Origin: Verrucomicrobiota bacterium
Lineage (GTDB): Bacteria; Verrucomicrobiota; Verrucomicrobiia; Opitutales; UBA953
Length of the DNA: 64,000 bases
Direction of reading: 5' to 3'
Assembly (NCBI GenBank): GCA_026397965.1
Contig: JAPLTU010000039.1
Location: 190,039 to 254,038 of the forward strand
Made by a program: the position numbers and the translations under genes
Notes under the pieces: model-generated
The model's input: only the letters and a program-made list of their open reading frames with translations
Told to the model about the DNA's origin: nothing
The model's database searches: none
In this document: positions 8,858 through 22,449 of the stretch, piece after piece
Position numbering within the stretch: the stretch's first letter is position 1
How the letters are laid out: each line of letters begins with the position of its first letter

Positions 8858-9532
8858 TTAAATGCGGCTATCATCGACATAAATCTGGTCTTCATCTTCG
8901 AGGACGAAGTCAGGATCGTCGCCCGAATCGATGCGCCTCATATCCTTACTGATGACCTGCATGACCCCGTCGCGCATCCGTTTTACGGCGACATCAGAGC
9001 GACGACCGCGCGGCAAGATCCCGCCCGCCATGGAAAGAGCTCGACCCAAAGTCAGCGTTTCTTCAGGCGGGACAGGAACCGGGCCGGGTTTACCCACATA
9101 ACCTGAGACGTAAACGCGACGCTCCGAATAACTGACAATCGAGATCACGACCTGAGGCTCCTTGAAGTATTTACGAAATCTGACCGCGATCTCATCTTGC
9201 GCCTGGCTCAAGGTTAGGCCGGCAACAGGTATTAGTTGTTTGACGAAAGGAATATCAACGGTGCCGTCGGGATTGATCCGCCGCTCGATCTGGGTGTCGA
9301 TTTCGTTAATGACCCCGACCCGAATGAAATCCCGGGCGCGTAAGCGGTAAGTGTTCCGACTTTCGACGGGCTTAGTGACGACAGCCAGCCCAGCATTAAC
9401 TGGCACTTCGGCTACAACCGGGGTCCCCGTGTCGACATCCTGCGTCGTCTCGGCGACCGGCGCAGAACGGGTGCAGGCCATCAGAAACACGGTCATCAGC
9501 ACCCCACAGGTGGCCTTTAAGGAATATGACAT
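8858..9532 (-). CDS. Polysaccharide export lipoprotein (Wza-like, SLBB)
   Basis: A 224-residue protein with a lipoprotein signal (VLMTVFLMAC, Cys20). A polysaccharide-export domain follows (YRLRARDFIRVGV, DGTVDIPFVKQLIPVAGLTLSQAQDEI) and one SLBB-type beta-grasp segment (RRVYVSGYVGKPGPVPVPP). It is shorter than E. coli Wza (about 380 residues) and lacks an obvious C-terminal amphipathic barrel helix, so it may partner with the beta-barrel protein encoded just upstream. It lies in the operon between the barrel gene and the BY-kinase. Confidence 0.94.
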   Translation of the reverse strand: MSYSLKATCGVLMTVFLMACTRSAPVAETTQDVDTGTPVVAEVPVNAGLAVVTKPVESRNTYRLRARDFIRVGVINEIDTQIERRINPDGTVDIPFVKQLIPVAGLTLSQAQDEIAVRFRKYFKEPQVVISIVSYSERRVYVSGYVGKPGPVPVPPEETLTLGRALSMAGGILPRGRRSDVAVKRMRDGVMQVISKDMRRIDSGDDPDFVLEDEDQIYVDDSRI

Positions 9533-9602
9533 GGCAGTAAAGTATGACGAATGATAAGGACGGTCAATCCGCCCCTCTGTTACCGCGACCCCAAAAGGCT
9601 TC

Positions 9603-10883
9603 TTAATAACGGAAAGAGGCGGAGGCCGTCAGGGCATTCTGTTGGAAACTGGCAGAGGTCACGGGCTTGATCTTGGAATCCGTAAAACTGTAGCTAGCCT
9701 GGAAGCTCAGGTGGTTATTATACTTAAAGTCCGTACCAAAGGTATAGACCATGGTGCCGACCTCGGTTGAACCGGCAACGACATCGTTCTTGGTCACCGA
9801 TAAATTGAGGTTCATGTCCGACAGCGCCGCGAAAGTCACCACATAGGTGTACGACTTGGAAGCGCTCGTCCCACCGGTAGCGGAAGGTGTTGTATCCCGA
9901 GAAAGCGTCAGGTTATGGCTGATACGCTCCGTGAGGACGTGCGAGGCATTGATCGAATAAGACAGATTGCCGGTGGACGCACCATTATCCGTTCGCGAAT
10001 TAGCGTAGCCAATCTTTGCGGTAAGATTGATCTTACCTGATTCGGTGGGCTGACCCTTGGCCGTCAGGCCATAAAAATCTTTCTTGAATTGCTTCGACGT
10101 CAAGGCGGGGCGAACAGGTGTGATTATGTTCAAATAAGGCGCAGCCGAATAATCTGTGACCGTGTGTTCGAAATTGAAGCCGAAGGATAATTTTTCGAAT
10201 GCCTGGTAATCAAAGCTGATTGGCATGGCCTTGGTGTTTAATTCCGAAAGCGTGTTCGTATTGTAAATGTCATTCGTTTCGACTACAAGAAGGGTCGCGG
10301 GATCGTCAGGGACATGGGTGATCGTAGGATTGAGATAATGGTTATAGCTGTTCGTGAAGCCGGTGCTCAGCTTAATCTTTTCTGTCAATTTATAGTCGAT
10401 ATCGATGGAGTGAGAGTAATTAGCTTGGCGGACGAGGGTGGCCGAAAAGACGTTAGGATTGACGCCATTCAAGGCCAGATTGTCATTTCGGGCGGAAACC
10501 CGGTAGGAAGAATCCAGCGTCACGGTCAGAGGACCACCCGAAGCGAAACGAAGATTGCCGCTCAAGGCATCGCGCGAGTCTTCTAGGCCACGGAACTCGG
10601 CCTTATTAAAGTAAACGTAGCTGCGTTTTGCCGTGAGGCTTAAGGAGATTGGGGTGTCTTTCCCGTACTCCAAGGCGAGCCCTGGGGTCACGGTCCAATT
10701 CGTGGCCGCCTTAGCGCTGGCTGCGGAATAAAGATTGTCTGTAATTTCAAGTGCGACCGAGGAGTCGAAGAAAATATCGGTGTCATCCCCGATTTGCACC
10801 AGCGGAGAAGAAGGGATCCAATTCGCTGCATGGGCTACTGGCAGAATTGAGAGACAAGAAGCCGCGATAAGAAAGCGTGTCAT
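9603..10883 (-). CDS. Outer-membrane beta-barrel protein of the polysaccharide locus
   Basis: The ORF begins at 10955, but the ATG at 10883 gives MTRFLIAASCLSILPVAHA, a clear signal peptide, leaving 426 residues. The mature protein is a long series of alternating amphipathic strands (for example LSFQASYSFTDSKI) and ends ALTASASFRY with a terminal aromatic, the outer-membrane barrel signature. It is the first gene of the export operon, 70 bases before the SLBB lipoprotein. Similar barrels accompany Wza and Wzz/BY-kinase genes in exosortase- or alginate-type loci. A role as the export pore is inferred from context; no specific family was recognised. Confidence 0.85.
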   Translation of the reverse strand: MTRFLIAASCLSILPVAHAANWIPSSPLVQIGDDTDIFFDSSVALEITDNLYSAASAKAATNWTVTPGLALEYGKDTPISLSLTAKRSYVYFNKAEFRGLEDSRDALSGNLRFASGGPLTVTLDSSYRVSARNDNLALNGVNPNVFSATLVRQANYSHSIDIDYKLTEKIKLSTGFTNSYNHYLNPTITHVPDDPATLLVVETNDIYNTNTLSELNTKAMPISFDYQAFEKLSFGFNFEHTVTDYSAAPYLNIITPVRPALTSKQFKKDFYGLTAKGQPTESGKINLTAKIGYANSRTDNGASTGNLSYSINASHVLTERISHNLTLSRDTTPSATGGTSASKSYTYVVTFAALSDMNLNLSVTKNDVVAGSTEVGTMVYTFGTDFKYNNHLSFQASYSFTDSKIKPVTSASFQQNALTASASFRY

Positions 10884-10952
10884 GATGAGGAAGAGATTAG
10901 GGGAAGTATTCAGGTATGATAATAAACGTATTGGTATCAATCCCCAAAAGAC

Positions 10953-10996
10953 CAAAAAAGAGCCTCCTGCCTGCTTACAGCAGGGCGGGAGGCTCT
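10953..10996 (-). terminator. Rho-independent terminator after rpoC
   Basis: On the minus strand AGAGCCTCCCGCC pairs with GGCAGGAGGCTCT (one G-U pair) around a loop, followed by TTTTTT. It lies just past the rpoC 3' end and insulates the polysaccharide operon downstream. Confidence 0.92.
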
Positions 10997-11023
10997 AAAT
11001 CTTAATCTTAACTTGTTTGACGC

Positions 11024-15257
<4,234 letters not shown>

Positions 15258-15292
15258 GTCGTATAAGATTTAGTTGGGTGGACGTGGGTCGC

Positions 15293-18200
15293 TTAGTTGC
15301 GCTCGGCGGGATTAGGCGAGCCAGTGCCAAGACGAACGTCTAGGCAAAGGGCCTGCATTTCCTTCATGAGAACGTTGAAAGATTGGGGCGTGCCGCTGAC
15401 CAGGGTGTTATCACCCTTGACGAGCTGCTCGTAAATCTTGGTGCGTCCGGCGACGTCGTCGGATTTCACGGTAAGGAGTTCCTGCAAGGTGTAAGCCGCA
15501 CCGTATGCTTCCAAGGCCCATACTTCCATTTCACCGAAGCGCTGACCGCCGTATTGGGCTTTACCGCCCAAGGGCTGCTGCGTGATGAGGCTGTAAGGAC
15601 CGGTCGCACGGGCGTGGATCTTATCGGCCACGAGGTGATTCAATTTCATCATGTAGATGTAACCGACCACGACGTCTTGGTCGAACGCTTCGCCGGTATG
15701 TCCATTGATGAGCATCGCCTTCCCGGTCTCAGGCAAGTTGGCCTGTTTCAGGTATTCGCGAATCTGCTTCTCGGGGATGCCGTCGAAGATCGGGGTAGCC
15801 ACCTTGAGTCCGAGCTTGGAACAAGCCCAACCCAGGTGGGTTTCCAGAACCTGACCGACGTTCATACGAGAAGGAACGCCTAAAGGATTGAGGCAGATGT
15901 CTACCGGGGTGCCGTCGGTCAAGTATGGCATATCTTCAATCGGAACGATACGGGCGACAACGCCCTTATTGCCGTGTCGACCCGCCATCTTGTCGCCGAC
16001 CTGGATTTTGCGCTTGGTGGCGATGTAAACTTTTACGTTCTTGATAGCGCCGCCTTCGTCGATGCCTTGCTCAATCGCTTCGACCTTACGGGCGCGCTCT
16101 TGCTCCAGTTCATCAAAACGACGGTGGTAGCCATCGACAATCTGCCGGATTTTCTGCTTCACCGGCGAATCATTCATCTCGATGGAACGAGAGACCGAGG
16201 CCAAGCGACGAAGTAGCGTCTTGGTAATCTTGCGATTAGCAGGGATGATGGCTTCGCCGGTTTCGGAATTCTTGACGTCGAGCGGGATTTTTTCTCCGAG
16301 GAGGATATTCGAGAGAGATTCCGTCATTTCTTCGCGCAGGCGAGAATCGGCGGTGCGGTACTCTTCGTTGACCTTCTTCAACGCGCGGCGTTGGTCGTTG
16401 GGTGAAAGTCGTCCATCGTCCTTATCGGTACGGGAGGAAACCTTCACATCCATGATGATACCGGAAATACCCGAGGGCACGCGCAGGGAAGTATCCTTAA
16501 CGTCGCGAGCCTTCTCACCGAAGATCGCCCGGAGGAGTTTTTCTTCAGGGGCCAGGTCGCCTTCGCTCTTCGGCGTGATCTTACCGACGAGGATATCATC
16601 GGGCTTCACTTCGGCACCGATACGGATGACACCGTCGCGGTTGAGGTTGCGCAGGGCTTCTTCGCCGAGATTGGGGATGTCGCGCGTGATCTGTTCAGGT
16701 CCGAGCTTCGTGTCCCGAGCCGTCACTTCGAATTCTTCGATGTGCACGGAAGTGAAGACGTCGTCCTTAATCAGACGTTCGGAGAGCAAGATAGCATCTT
16801 CGAAGTTATAACCGTTCCAGGGCATGAAGCCGACAAGGACGTTACGGCCTAAGGCGAGCTCACCCTTATCAGTCGCGGCACCGTCGGCGATGATATCGCC
16901 GACTTTGACCTTATCGCCACGACGCACCAACGGGCGTTGGTTGAAGCAGGTGGACGAATTGGTCTTCAAAAATTTACGAAGGTCATAGACATAAATGCCT
17001 TTGGATTCATCGGTCTTGAATTTCTTATTCTCGAGCTGCGCATGGACAACTTCGCCGTCTTTGGTGATGACGATTCGACGAGAGTCAGCAGCGGCGACAA
17101 TACCGGCACCTTCGGAAACTATGACGGTCTTCGAGTCGATGGCGACTCGGCGCTCTAGGCCGGTGCCCACGAGCGGGGCTTCGGTGATCACGAGCGGTAC
17201 GCCTTGGCGTTGCATGTTGGAACCCATGAGCGCGCGGTTAGCGTCGTCATGCTCCAGGAAAGGAATAAGAGCAGCGGCGACTGACACCACTTGTTGGGGC
17301 GAAACGTCCATGTAGTCGACGTCTTCGGGTTCGACTTCGAGGATATCGTCGCGGAAACGCACGGTAACCTTGCCCTTTAATCGGCTGGTTTCGTCTAGTT
17401 CCGAGTTTGCTTGGGCGACCTTGAATTTTTCTTCCTGGTCGGCCGTCATGAATTCAACTTGGTTGGAAACCTTGCCGCGGACTACCTTCCGGTAGGGGGC
17501 TTCAATGAAACCGAATTCATTGATGCGGGCGTAGGTGGACAGCGAATTGATCAAACCGATATTCGGACCTTCTGGAGTCTCAATCGGGCAGATACGGCCG
17601 TAGTGGGACGGATGGACGTCGCGGACTTCAAAGCCGGCACGATCGCGATTCAGACCTCCGGGCCCGAGGGCGGAGAGGCGGCGCTTGTGGGTCAGTTCAG
17701 CAAGCGGGTTAATCTGGTCCATCAACTGACTCAGCTGACTGCGGGCAAAGAACTCGCGGATCGCGTTGCCGAATGGCTTGGGGTTAACCAGCTTCTGGGG
17801 CGTGATTGAATCAACGCTTTGGTCATACTCGTTGATGCGAGCCTTAACGGTCTTGACCACATTCTTGAGTCCGGCACGGCACTGATTGGCCAAGAGTTCG
17901 CCAACGTTACGAACGCGACGTGATCCCAAGTGGTCGATGTCGTCGATCGCACCGTCGCCGGCACGAAGCTTACAAAGCAATTTAGTCGCTTCGACAATAT
18001 CTTCGGGGGTGATTGTCCGGGTATCGAGGGAAACGTTCAGGCTCAACTTCTGGTTGAGCTTATAACGACCGACGCGGCCGAGGTCGTAACGGAGAGGATC
18101 TTGGAAGAGGCGCTGCATGTGAGCGCGAGCTCCCTTGACGTTCACGGGCTCGCCGGGGCGAAGCTTACGGAAGATTTCCTTAAGGGCTTCTTCTTCGTTA

Positions 18201-19093
18201 CGGACCGTACCGATATCTTTACGCAGCGAGAGAATGACCGCACCGTCGTCGAACTGAGTGTCGAAGACGCCAAACTTCTGCTTCGGCAGTTGTTTATGGA
18301 TTTCCTTAAGCGTTTCGCGTGAAAGCTTGTCGTACTGTTTGGCGACGACCTTACCGGTTTCGACGTCGACGATCGGATCGGCATAGACGAGCTGGGAAAG
18401 AGCTTCGGGCTCGAGGTCGAGCGCGGCCTTGGCGGTCAATTCGCGGTGCTGATAGAAAAGAGCCAGAATATCTTTGTCGTCCTTGTAACCAAACGCCCGG
18501 AGCAAAGTGGTTACCAAGAACTTACGACGACGAAGGCGACGATCGAGGTAGACCCAGAGCAGGTCGTTTTGGTCGAATTGGACTTCGATCCAGGTACCAC
18601 GATCCGGAATGATGCGGAAAGCGTGCAAGATCTTGCCGCTCGTGTGCGTGGATTCTTCGAAGCAGATGCCGGGACTGCGGTGGAGCTGGGAAACGACCAC
18701 GCGCTCGGCGCCGTTGACGATGAAGGAACCGCGATCCGTGATCATCGGGACTTCGCCCATCAAGATTTCTTCGTCTTTGAACGCACCCTTCTCGCGAAGG
18801 CGGAGCTTCAAGAGGACGGAGATGGCGAAAGTCGTGCCCTCGCGGATACATTCGAGCTCATTCGTCTTTGGCATGACCAAGCCGTACTCGAGGTACTCGA
18901 GACGGAAGTTGCCGTTGTTGCTTTCAACCGGGAAGGCTTCGCGGAACACGGCGTCGAGGCCGACGTTCTTACGGCCAGCGGACGTCACGTCGAGCTGGAG
19001 GAAGTCGTTGAACGAGAAAATTTGATTCTCAATCAAGTTCGGGGGGGGGATGACTTCGCGTAGTTTACCGAAGTTTTTGCGCTCTTGAGGCAT
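15293..19093 (-). CDS. rpoB: RNA polymerase beta subunit
   Basis: A full-length 1266-residue beta subunit. The rifampicin pocket is recognisable as LSQLMDQINPLAELTHKRRL, with the key D, H, R and L positions kept and Ile where E. coli has Asn518. Downstream are GRICPIETPEGPNIGLI, MPWNGYNFEDAI and GDKMAGRHGNKGV, all core elements of the active centre. The C-terminus (QRFGEMEVWALEAYGAAY) is intact. The start MPQERKNFGKL gives the usual N-terminus. A C9 run encodes part of Ile-Pro-Pro-Pro near residue 15. It lies downstream of rplL beyond a terminator-like hairpin and is co-transcribed with rpoC. Confidence 0.98.
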   Translation of the reverse strand: MPQERKNFGKLREVIPPPNLIENQIFSFNDFLQLDVTSAGRKNVGLDAVFREAFPVESNNGNFRLEYLEYGLVMPKTNELECIREGTTFAISVLLKLRLREKGAFKDEEILMGEVPMITDRGSFIVNGAERVVVSQLHRSPGICFEESTHTSGKILHAFRIIPDRGTWIEVQFDQNDLLWVYLDRRLRRRKFLVTTLLRAFGYKDDKDILALFYQHRELTAKAALDLEPEALSQLVYADPIVDVETGKVVAKQYDKLSRETLKEIHKQLPKQKFGVFDTQFDDGAVILSLRKDIGTVRNEEEALKEIFRKLRPGEPVNVKGARAHMQRLFQDPLRYDLGRVGRYKLNQKLSLNVSLDTRTITPEDIVEATKLLCKLRAGDGAIDDIDHLGSRRVRNVGELLANQCRAGLKNVVKTVKARINEYDQSVDSITPQKLVNPKPFGNAIREFFARSQLSQLMDQINPLAELTHKRRLSALGPGGLNRDRAGFEVRDVHPSHYGRICPIETPEGPNIGLINSLSTYARINEFGFIEAPYRKVVRGKVSNQVEFMTADQEEKFKVAQANSELDETSRLKGKVTVRFRDDILEVEPEDVDYMDVSPQQVVSVAAALIPFLEHDDANRALMGSNMQRQGVPLVITEAPLVGTGLERRVAIDSKTVIVSEGAGIVAAADSRRIVITKDGEVVHAQLENKKFKTDESKGIYVYDLRKFLKTNSSTCFNQRPLVRRGDKVKVGDIIADGAATDKGELALGRNVLVGFMPWNGYNFEDAILLSERLIKDDVFTSVHIEEFEVTARDTKLGPEQITRDIPNLGEEALRNLNRDGVIRIGAEVKPDDILVGKITPKSEGDLAPEEKLLRAIFGEKARDVKDTSLRVPSGISGIIMDVKVSSRTDKDDGRLSPNDQRRALKKVNEEYRTADSRLREEMTESLSNILLGEKIPLDVKNSETGEAIIPANRKITKTLLRRLASVSRSIEMNDSPVKQKIRQIVDGYHRRFDELEQERARKVEAIEQGIDEGGAIKNVKVYIATKRKIQVGDKMAGRHGNKGVVARIVPIEDMPYLTDGTPVDICLNPLGVPSRMNVGQVLETHLGWACSKLGLKVATPIFDGIPEKQIREYLKQANLPETGKAMLINGHTGEAFDQDVVVGYIYMMKLNHLVADKIHARATGPYSLITQQPLGGKAQYGGQRFGEMEVWALEAYGAAYTLQELLTVKSDDVAGRTKIYEQLVKGDNTLVSGTPQSFNVLMKEMQALCLDVRLGTGSPNPAERN
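19041..19049 (-). repeat. C9 homopolymer inside the 5' end of rpoB
   Basis: Nine consecutive G on the plus strand (C on the coding strand) within codons 15-18 of rpoB (ATC CCC CCC CCG). Such a run is prone to length change. Confidence 0.95.
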
Positions 19094-19177
19094 GGCTGGT
19101 GAAGGTGGGCTCGGAGTGTCTGGTTGTTTCGGTTTTACTGTGTTTGCCTAGTGGGGGACGGACTGGGCGCCGTTGGG

Positions 19178-19229
19178 AAAAAAGAGCGGGGAGGAGTTTG
19201 ATTTCCGGAGGGATTTCTCCCCTCCCCGC
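19178..19229 (-). terminator. Hairpin with T-tract between rplL and rpoB (attenuator)
   Basis: On the minus strand GCGGGGAGG pairs with CCTCCCCGC, followed by TCTTTTTT. It sits in the 166-base gap between rplL and rpoB, where enteric bacteria have a partial terminator that lowers rpoBC transcription relative to the ribosomal proteins. A similar attenuating role is inferred. Confidence 0.85.
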
Positions 19230-19259
19230 ACTTGAAATTTCTAAGAAACTAAAAGCGGG

Positions 19260-19637
19260 TTATTTAACCTCAACTTCGGCACCTGCGGCCTTAAGTTTGG
19301 CTTCAATATCCTTAGCTTCGTCTTTCGAAACGCCTTCTTTAACTGGCTTCGGAGCGGTATCAACCAGGTCCTTAGCTTCCTTAAGGCCGAGACCCGTGAT
19401 GGCACGGACTTCCTTAATGACGTTGATTGGCGTAGCACCCTTGGACTTAAGGATGATATCGAAAGTGGTCTTCTCTTCCACCGGGGCGGCGGCAGCGGCG
19501 CCGGCGACGGCGACGGCGACAGGAGCGGCGGCAGAAACGCCCCACTTGGTTTCAAGATCTTTAACGAGATTGGCGATATCGAGAACGCTTTGGGCGCTCA
19601 GCCATTCGATGACTTGGTCTTTGGTGATGTTGCTCAT
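19260..19637 (-). CDS. rplL: Ribosomal protein L7/L12
   Basis: The ORF opens upstream, but the ATG at 19637 ([13 protein letters not shown]) is preceded by AAGGAA and gives 125 residues, the normal size. The N-terminal dimerisation domain, an Ala/Val/Gly-rich hinge ([11 protein letters not shown]) and the C-terminal factor-binding domain ([34 protein letters not shown]) are all present. As multiple dimers on L10 it forms the ribosomal stalk that recruits elongation factors. It follows rplJ by 152 bases. Confidence 0.98.
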   Translation of the reverse strand: MSNITKDQVIEWLSAQSVLDIANLVKDLETKWGVSAAAPVAVAVAGAAAAAPVEEKTTFDIILKSKGATPINVIKEVRAITGLGLKEAKDLVDTAPKPVKEGVSKDEAKDIEAKLKAAGAEVEVK

Positions 19638-19789
19638 GGGTTTGGGGTTCCTTGAATGGTTAGCGTCGTTTGAGGACATTTGAGGGCACTAGGCCCCTAA
19701 CCGGAGTTCGTTGGATGGTATGTTGTATTGGGTTGGATTTCCCCCCGCTCGAACGTGACCACATGGCCACGCCTTTGCAGGGAAAGGGG

Positions 19790-20278
19790 TTAGGCGACCG
19801 TTTCGTCTTTTTGACGCTTGGCGTCCAAGAGGCGGACGACCTGAGAGGCAGGCGTATTGAAGAGCGAGAGCAGTTGAGCCCGGATAGCTTCGAGGGAAGG
19901 AAGCTTAGAAAGAGCGTCGATGTCAGACTTGGTGAGGACTTTGGCATCCAACACGCCAGCTTTCACTTCGAGCTTGGAGAACTCCTTGAAAAAGGAAACC
20001 AAGACCTTGGCGACGCCGGTCGGATTTTTGCCGCCCGTAACCAAAGCCGTATGGCCGATTAAATGAGAAGATAAATCAGGGAGATTGGCCTGCTTTACCG
20101 CGATGTTCATGATGCTATTTTTGACGACGTGATACTCGGCGCCATGGACGCGGAGTTGATCACGGACGGACGTAGCATCTTTCACGCTGACGCCCGTAAA
20201 ATTAGCAATCAGGAGATAGTTGGAAGTGGCCAGTTGGGCGGCTACTTCGTCGACGAGGAATTGTTTTTCAGCGCGCAT
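19790..20278 (-). CDS. rplJ: Ribosomal protein L10
   Basis: 162 residues. The N-terminal RNA-binding domain begins MRAEKQFLVDEV, with NYLLIANFTGVSVKD and YHVVKNSIMNIA. The C-terminal helix binds L7/L12 dimers. It forms the stalk base on 23S rRNA. In many bacteria it represses its own operon through a leader upstream of rplJ; here only 27 bases separate it from rplA, so no separate leader is seen. Confidence 0.97.
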   Translation of the reverse strand: MRAEKQFLVDEVAAQLATSNYLLIANFTGVSVKDATSVRDQLRVHGAEYHVVKNSIMNIAVKQANLPDLSSHLIGHTALVTGGKNPTGVAKVLVSFFKEFSKLEVKAGVLDAKVLTKSDIDALSKLPSLEAIRAQLLSLFNTPASQVVRLLDAKRQKDETVA

Positions 20279-20305
20279 GTTCGTAGTTTATCTAGGGTTG
20301 CGTGA

Positions 20306-21016
20306 TTAGGCGGTTACCGTGGCGGCGGAGTAAGGCTTGAGGTCGACGCCTACGCCTGGGCTCATGCTGGCGCTCAGGGTGATGGACTTAATAAAGCGAC
20401 CACCGGCAAAACCGGTGGGCTGGGATTTGACCAAGGCAGCCAAGGCAACCTGGGCATTTTCCGTGAGCTGTTTAACCGAGAAGGATTTCTTACCTACCAC
20501 AATGACGATATTGCCCGTCTTATCCATTTTGAACTCAACGCGACCGGCTTTGACTTCTTTGATCGTCTTCGGAAGGTCGTCGGAAACGGTGCCAGACTTC
20601 GGGTTAGGCATCAGACCTTTAGGGCCGAGCACGCGAGCTACCTGACGGACGTCTTTCATCGCGGAGGTTGTCGAGATAGCTACGTCGAAATCCATCCAGC
20701 CACCGTTGACCTTAGCGATCATGTCGGCGAGGCCGGCGAAATCAGCACCCGCAGCGAGGGCTTCGGCCGGGTTTTCCGTGAAAGCGAGGACCTTGATTTT
20801 CTTCCCCGAGCCGTTGGGCAGGGATACAGTTCCGCGCACCATCTGGTCGGACTGCTTAGGGTCTACGCCTAAGAAGGCGGAGATCTCCACGGTTTCGTCA
20901 AACTTAGCGCTCGGCATCTTTTTGATGATCTCGGCGGCTTGGGTGACGTCATATTTTGCCTTCAAGTCGGCGACTTGAAGGGCGGCGCGGTAGCGCTTGC
21001 TGGTTTTGTGTTTCAT
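20306..21016 (-). CDS. rplA: Ribosomal protein L1
   Basis: 236 residues, standard length. Landmarks are the [20 protein letters not shown] block, the [14 protein letters not shown] signature and [15 protein letters not shown]. It binds the mobile L1 stalk of 23S rRNA and, in other bacteria, the mRNA of the L11-L1 operon as a repressor. It lies between rplK (60-base gap) and rplJ. Confidence 0.98.
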   Translation of the reverse strand: MKHKTSKRYRAALQVADLKAKYDVTQAAEIIKKMPSAKFDETVEISAFLGVDPKQSDQMVRGTVSLPNGSGKKIKVLAFTENPAEALAAGADFAGLADMIAKVNGGWMDFDVAISTTSAMKDVRQVARVLGPKGLMPNPKSGTVSDDLPKTIKEVKAGRVEFKMDKTGNIVIVVGKKSFSVKQLTENAQVALAALVKSQPTGFAGGRFIKSITLSASMSPGVGVDLKPYSAATVTA

Positions 21017-21076
21017 AGCGACTTTCGTCTCCTGCGGAGTGCAGTGGGTTGGGTGAGGGTTGGGTTGAGTGGAAAA

Positions 21077-21502
21077 TTAACCGATGACTTCAATCCCCAT
21101 GGAGCGAGCGGTGCCGGCGATCATGCGGGCGGCGTTGTCCGGGTTGACGGCGTTCAGGTCCTTCTTCTTGAGCTCGACGATTTCGAGGAGCTGCTTCTTG
21201 GTGACCTTGCCGACCTTATCGCGGTTAGGCACCTTGGAACCGCTTTCGATCTTTGCGGCCTTCTTGAGAAGGACGGAAGCGGGCGGGGACTTAAGGATGA
21301 AGGTGAAGGACTTGTCTTGGTAGACCGAGATGATGACGGGCAGGATCAAGCCGGCCTGATCCTTGGTGCGAGCATTGAACTCCTTACAGAACGCCATGAT
21401 ATTGACGCCCTTGGCACCCAAGGCGGGGCCGACAGGAGGAGCTGGATTAGCGGCACCTGCGGGGAGCTGGAGCCTGATTTCGCCGACGACTTTCTTTGCC
21501 AT
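21077..21502 (-). CDS. rplK: Ribosomal protein L11
   Basis: 141 residues. The start reads [20 protein letters not shown], followed by [15 protein letters not shown] and the C-terminal rRNA-binding domain ending [12 protein letters not shown]. It binds the GTPase-associated centre of 23S rRNA, the site of thiopeptide action. It follows nusG by 38 bases. Confidence 0.98.
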   Translation of the reverse strand: MAKKVVGEIRLQLPAGAANPAPPVGPALGAKGVNIMAFCKEFNARTKDQAGLILPVIISVYQDKSFTFILKSPPASVLLKKAAKIESGSKVPNRDKVGKVTKKQLLEIVELKKKDLNAVNPDNAARMIAGTARSMGIEVIG

Positions 21503-21540
21503 GGTGGTTTAGATGGTTGGGTTAAAGGGTTTATGAAAAA

Positions 21541-22113
21541 TCAGTCGCGATCGTCGCGTTCGACTTGCCAGAATTCGAGTTCGACCGGGGTGGAGCGCCC
21601 GAAGATATCAACCGAGACTTCGAGCTTTCCGCGGTCGGCATCGATTTTATCGATATTACCAGCCAAGTTGGCAAACGGACCATCGGTAATCTTGACGCGT
21701 TCACTGACGTGGAAATTGATTTTGGGAACGACCTTATCAGCCGCATCCGCCATTTGTTGGAGGATGGTATTGATCTCTTCGGTCTTCAGGGGAACGGGGT
21801 TCATGCCGCCAATCAAACCGATAACGCCATCCGTCCGGCGCAAGAAACTCCAGGGAGCTTCGAGGAGTTGGCCTTCGTCATCGAACAAACGCGCCCGCAC
21901 AAAAAGGTAAGACGGGTAGAGCTTCATTTCGCTCTCGCGCTTCTTGCCGTTACGGAAGTCCTTAACGGTCTTTACGGGCATGAGGATTTCAGCCACGTGA
22001 TCGCCCATCTCCTCATCCTGGATGGCCTTATCGAGGAGACGCTTAACCTTGCTCTCGTTGTTCGAAAGGGTCTGGAGAGTGTACCAGCGGAAATCTGAAG
22101 GAGTATTCGACAT
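21541..22113 (-). CDS. nusG: Transcription antitermination factor NusG
   Basis: 190 residues. The NGN domain is at residues 10-115 (FRWYTLQTLSNNESKVKRLL, YPSYLFVRARLF) and the KOW domain begins near residue 135 (ERVKITDGPFANLAGNIDKID). It joins RNA polymerase to the leading ribosome and to Rho. It follows secE by 8 bases, the universal arrangement. Confidence 0.97.
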   Translation of the reverse strand: MSNTPSDFRWYTLQTLSNNESKVKRLLDKAIQDEEMGDHVAEILMPVKTVKDFRNGKKRESEMKLYPSYLFVRARLFDDEGQLLEAPWSFLRRTDGVIGLIGGMNPVPLKTEEINTILQQMADAADKVVPKINFHVSERVKITDGPFANLAGNIDKIDADRGKLEVSVDIFGRSTPVELEFWQVERDDRD

Positions 22114-22121
22114 GGGGGGAA

Positions 22122-22328
22122 TCAGCGAACGCGCTTGGTGGCGAACTGAACGAAGTTAGAAAGTGAGAAATCGCAGAAAAAAACAACGGTACCTAAAAGA
22201 GCGACGGCCGTGATGACGACCAGAGTAGAATCAACCAACTCCTTGGCACTTGGCCACGAAGCCTTAACGAAGACCTCGGTGATGGTCTCGTTCCAGAAAG
22301 CGCGAAGGCGTCCGAGGAGGCTGAACAT
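22122..22328 (-). CDS. secE: Preprotein translocase subunit SecE
   Basis: The ORF track extends upstream across the tRNA gene; the ATG at 22328 gives MFSLLGRLRAFWNETITEV, a normal minimal SecE of 68 residues. The conserved amphipathic segment VKASWPSAKELVDST precedes a single transmembrane helix (LVVITAVALLGTVVFFC). It clamps SecY in the inner membrane. Confidence 0.95.
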   Translation of the reverse strand: MFSLLGRLRAFWNETITEVFVKASWPSAKELVDSTLVVITAVALLGTVVFFCDFSLSNFVQFATKRVR

Positions 22329-22351
22329 ATGCTGGTGTTTGGTTTGGATAT

Positions 22352-22427
22352 TGGCAGGGCGGGAGGGAATCGAACCTACAACCGACGGTTTTGGAGACCG
22401 TCTCTCTGCCAGTTGAGCTACCGTCCT
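22352..22427 (-). tRNA. tRNA-Trp (CCA)
   Basis: A 76-base cloverleaf with a CTCCAAA anticodon loop (CCA), an ACGGT/ACCGT anticodon stem, a TTCGATT T-loop and an encoded 3' CCA. It lies between tuf and secE, the usual site of tRNA-Trp. Several stem positions do not pair: A4-C69 in the acceptor, G10-A25 in the D stem, and T50-T64 and A51-C63 in the T stem. Identity is clear, but the folding is weaker than expected. Confidence 0.93.
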
Positions 22428-22449
22428 GTTCTTGGGTTTAAAGAGACGA

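Noticed and set aside
20939-21910. 323-residue plus-strand ORF antisense to rplA, rplK and nusG
   Set aside because: Shadow of certain genes on the other strand; no recognisable domain.
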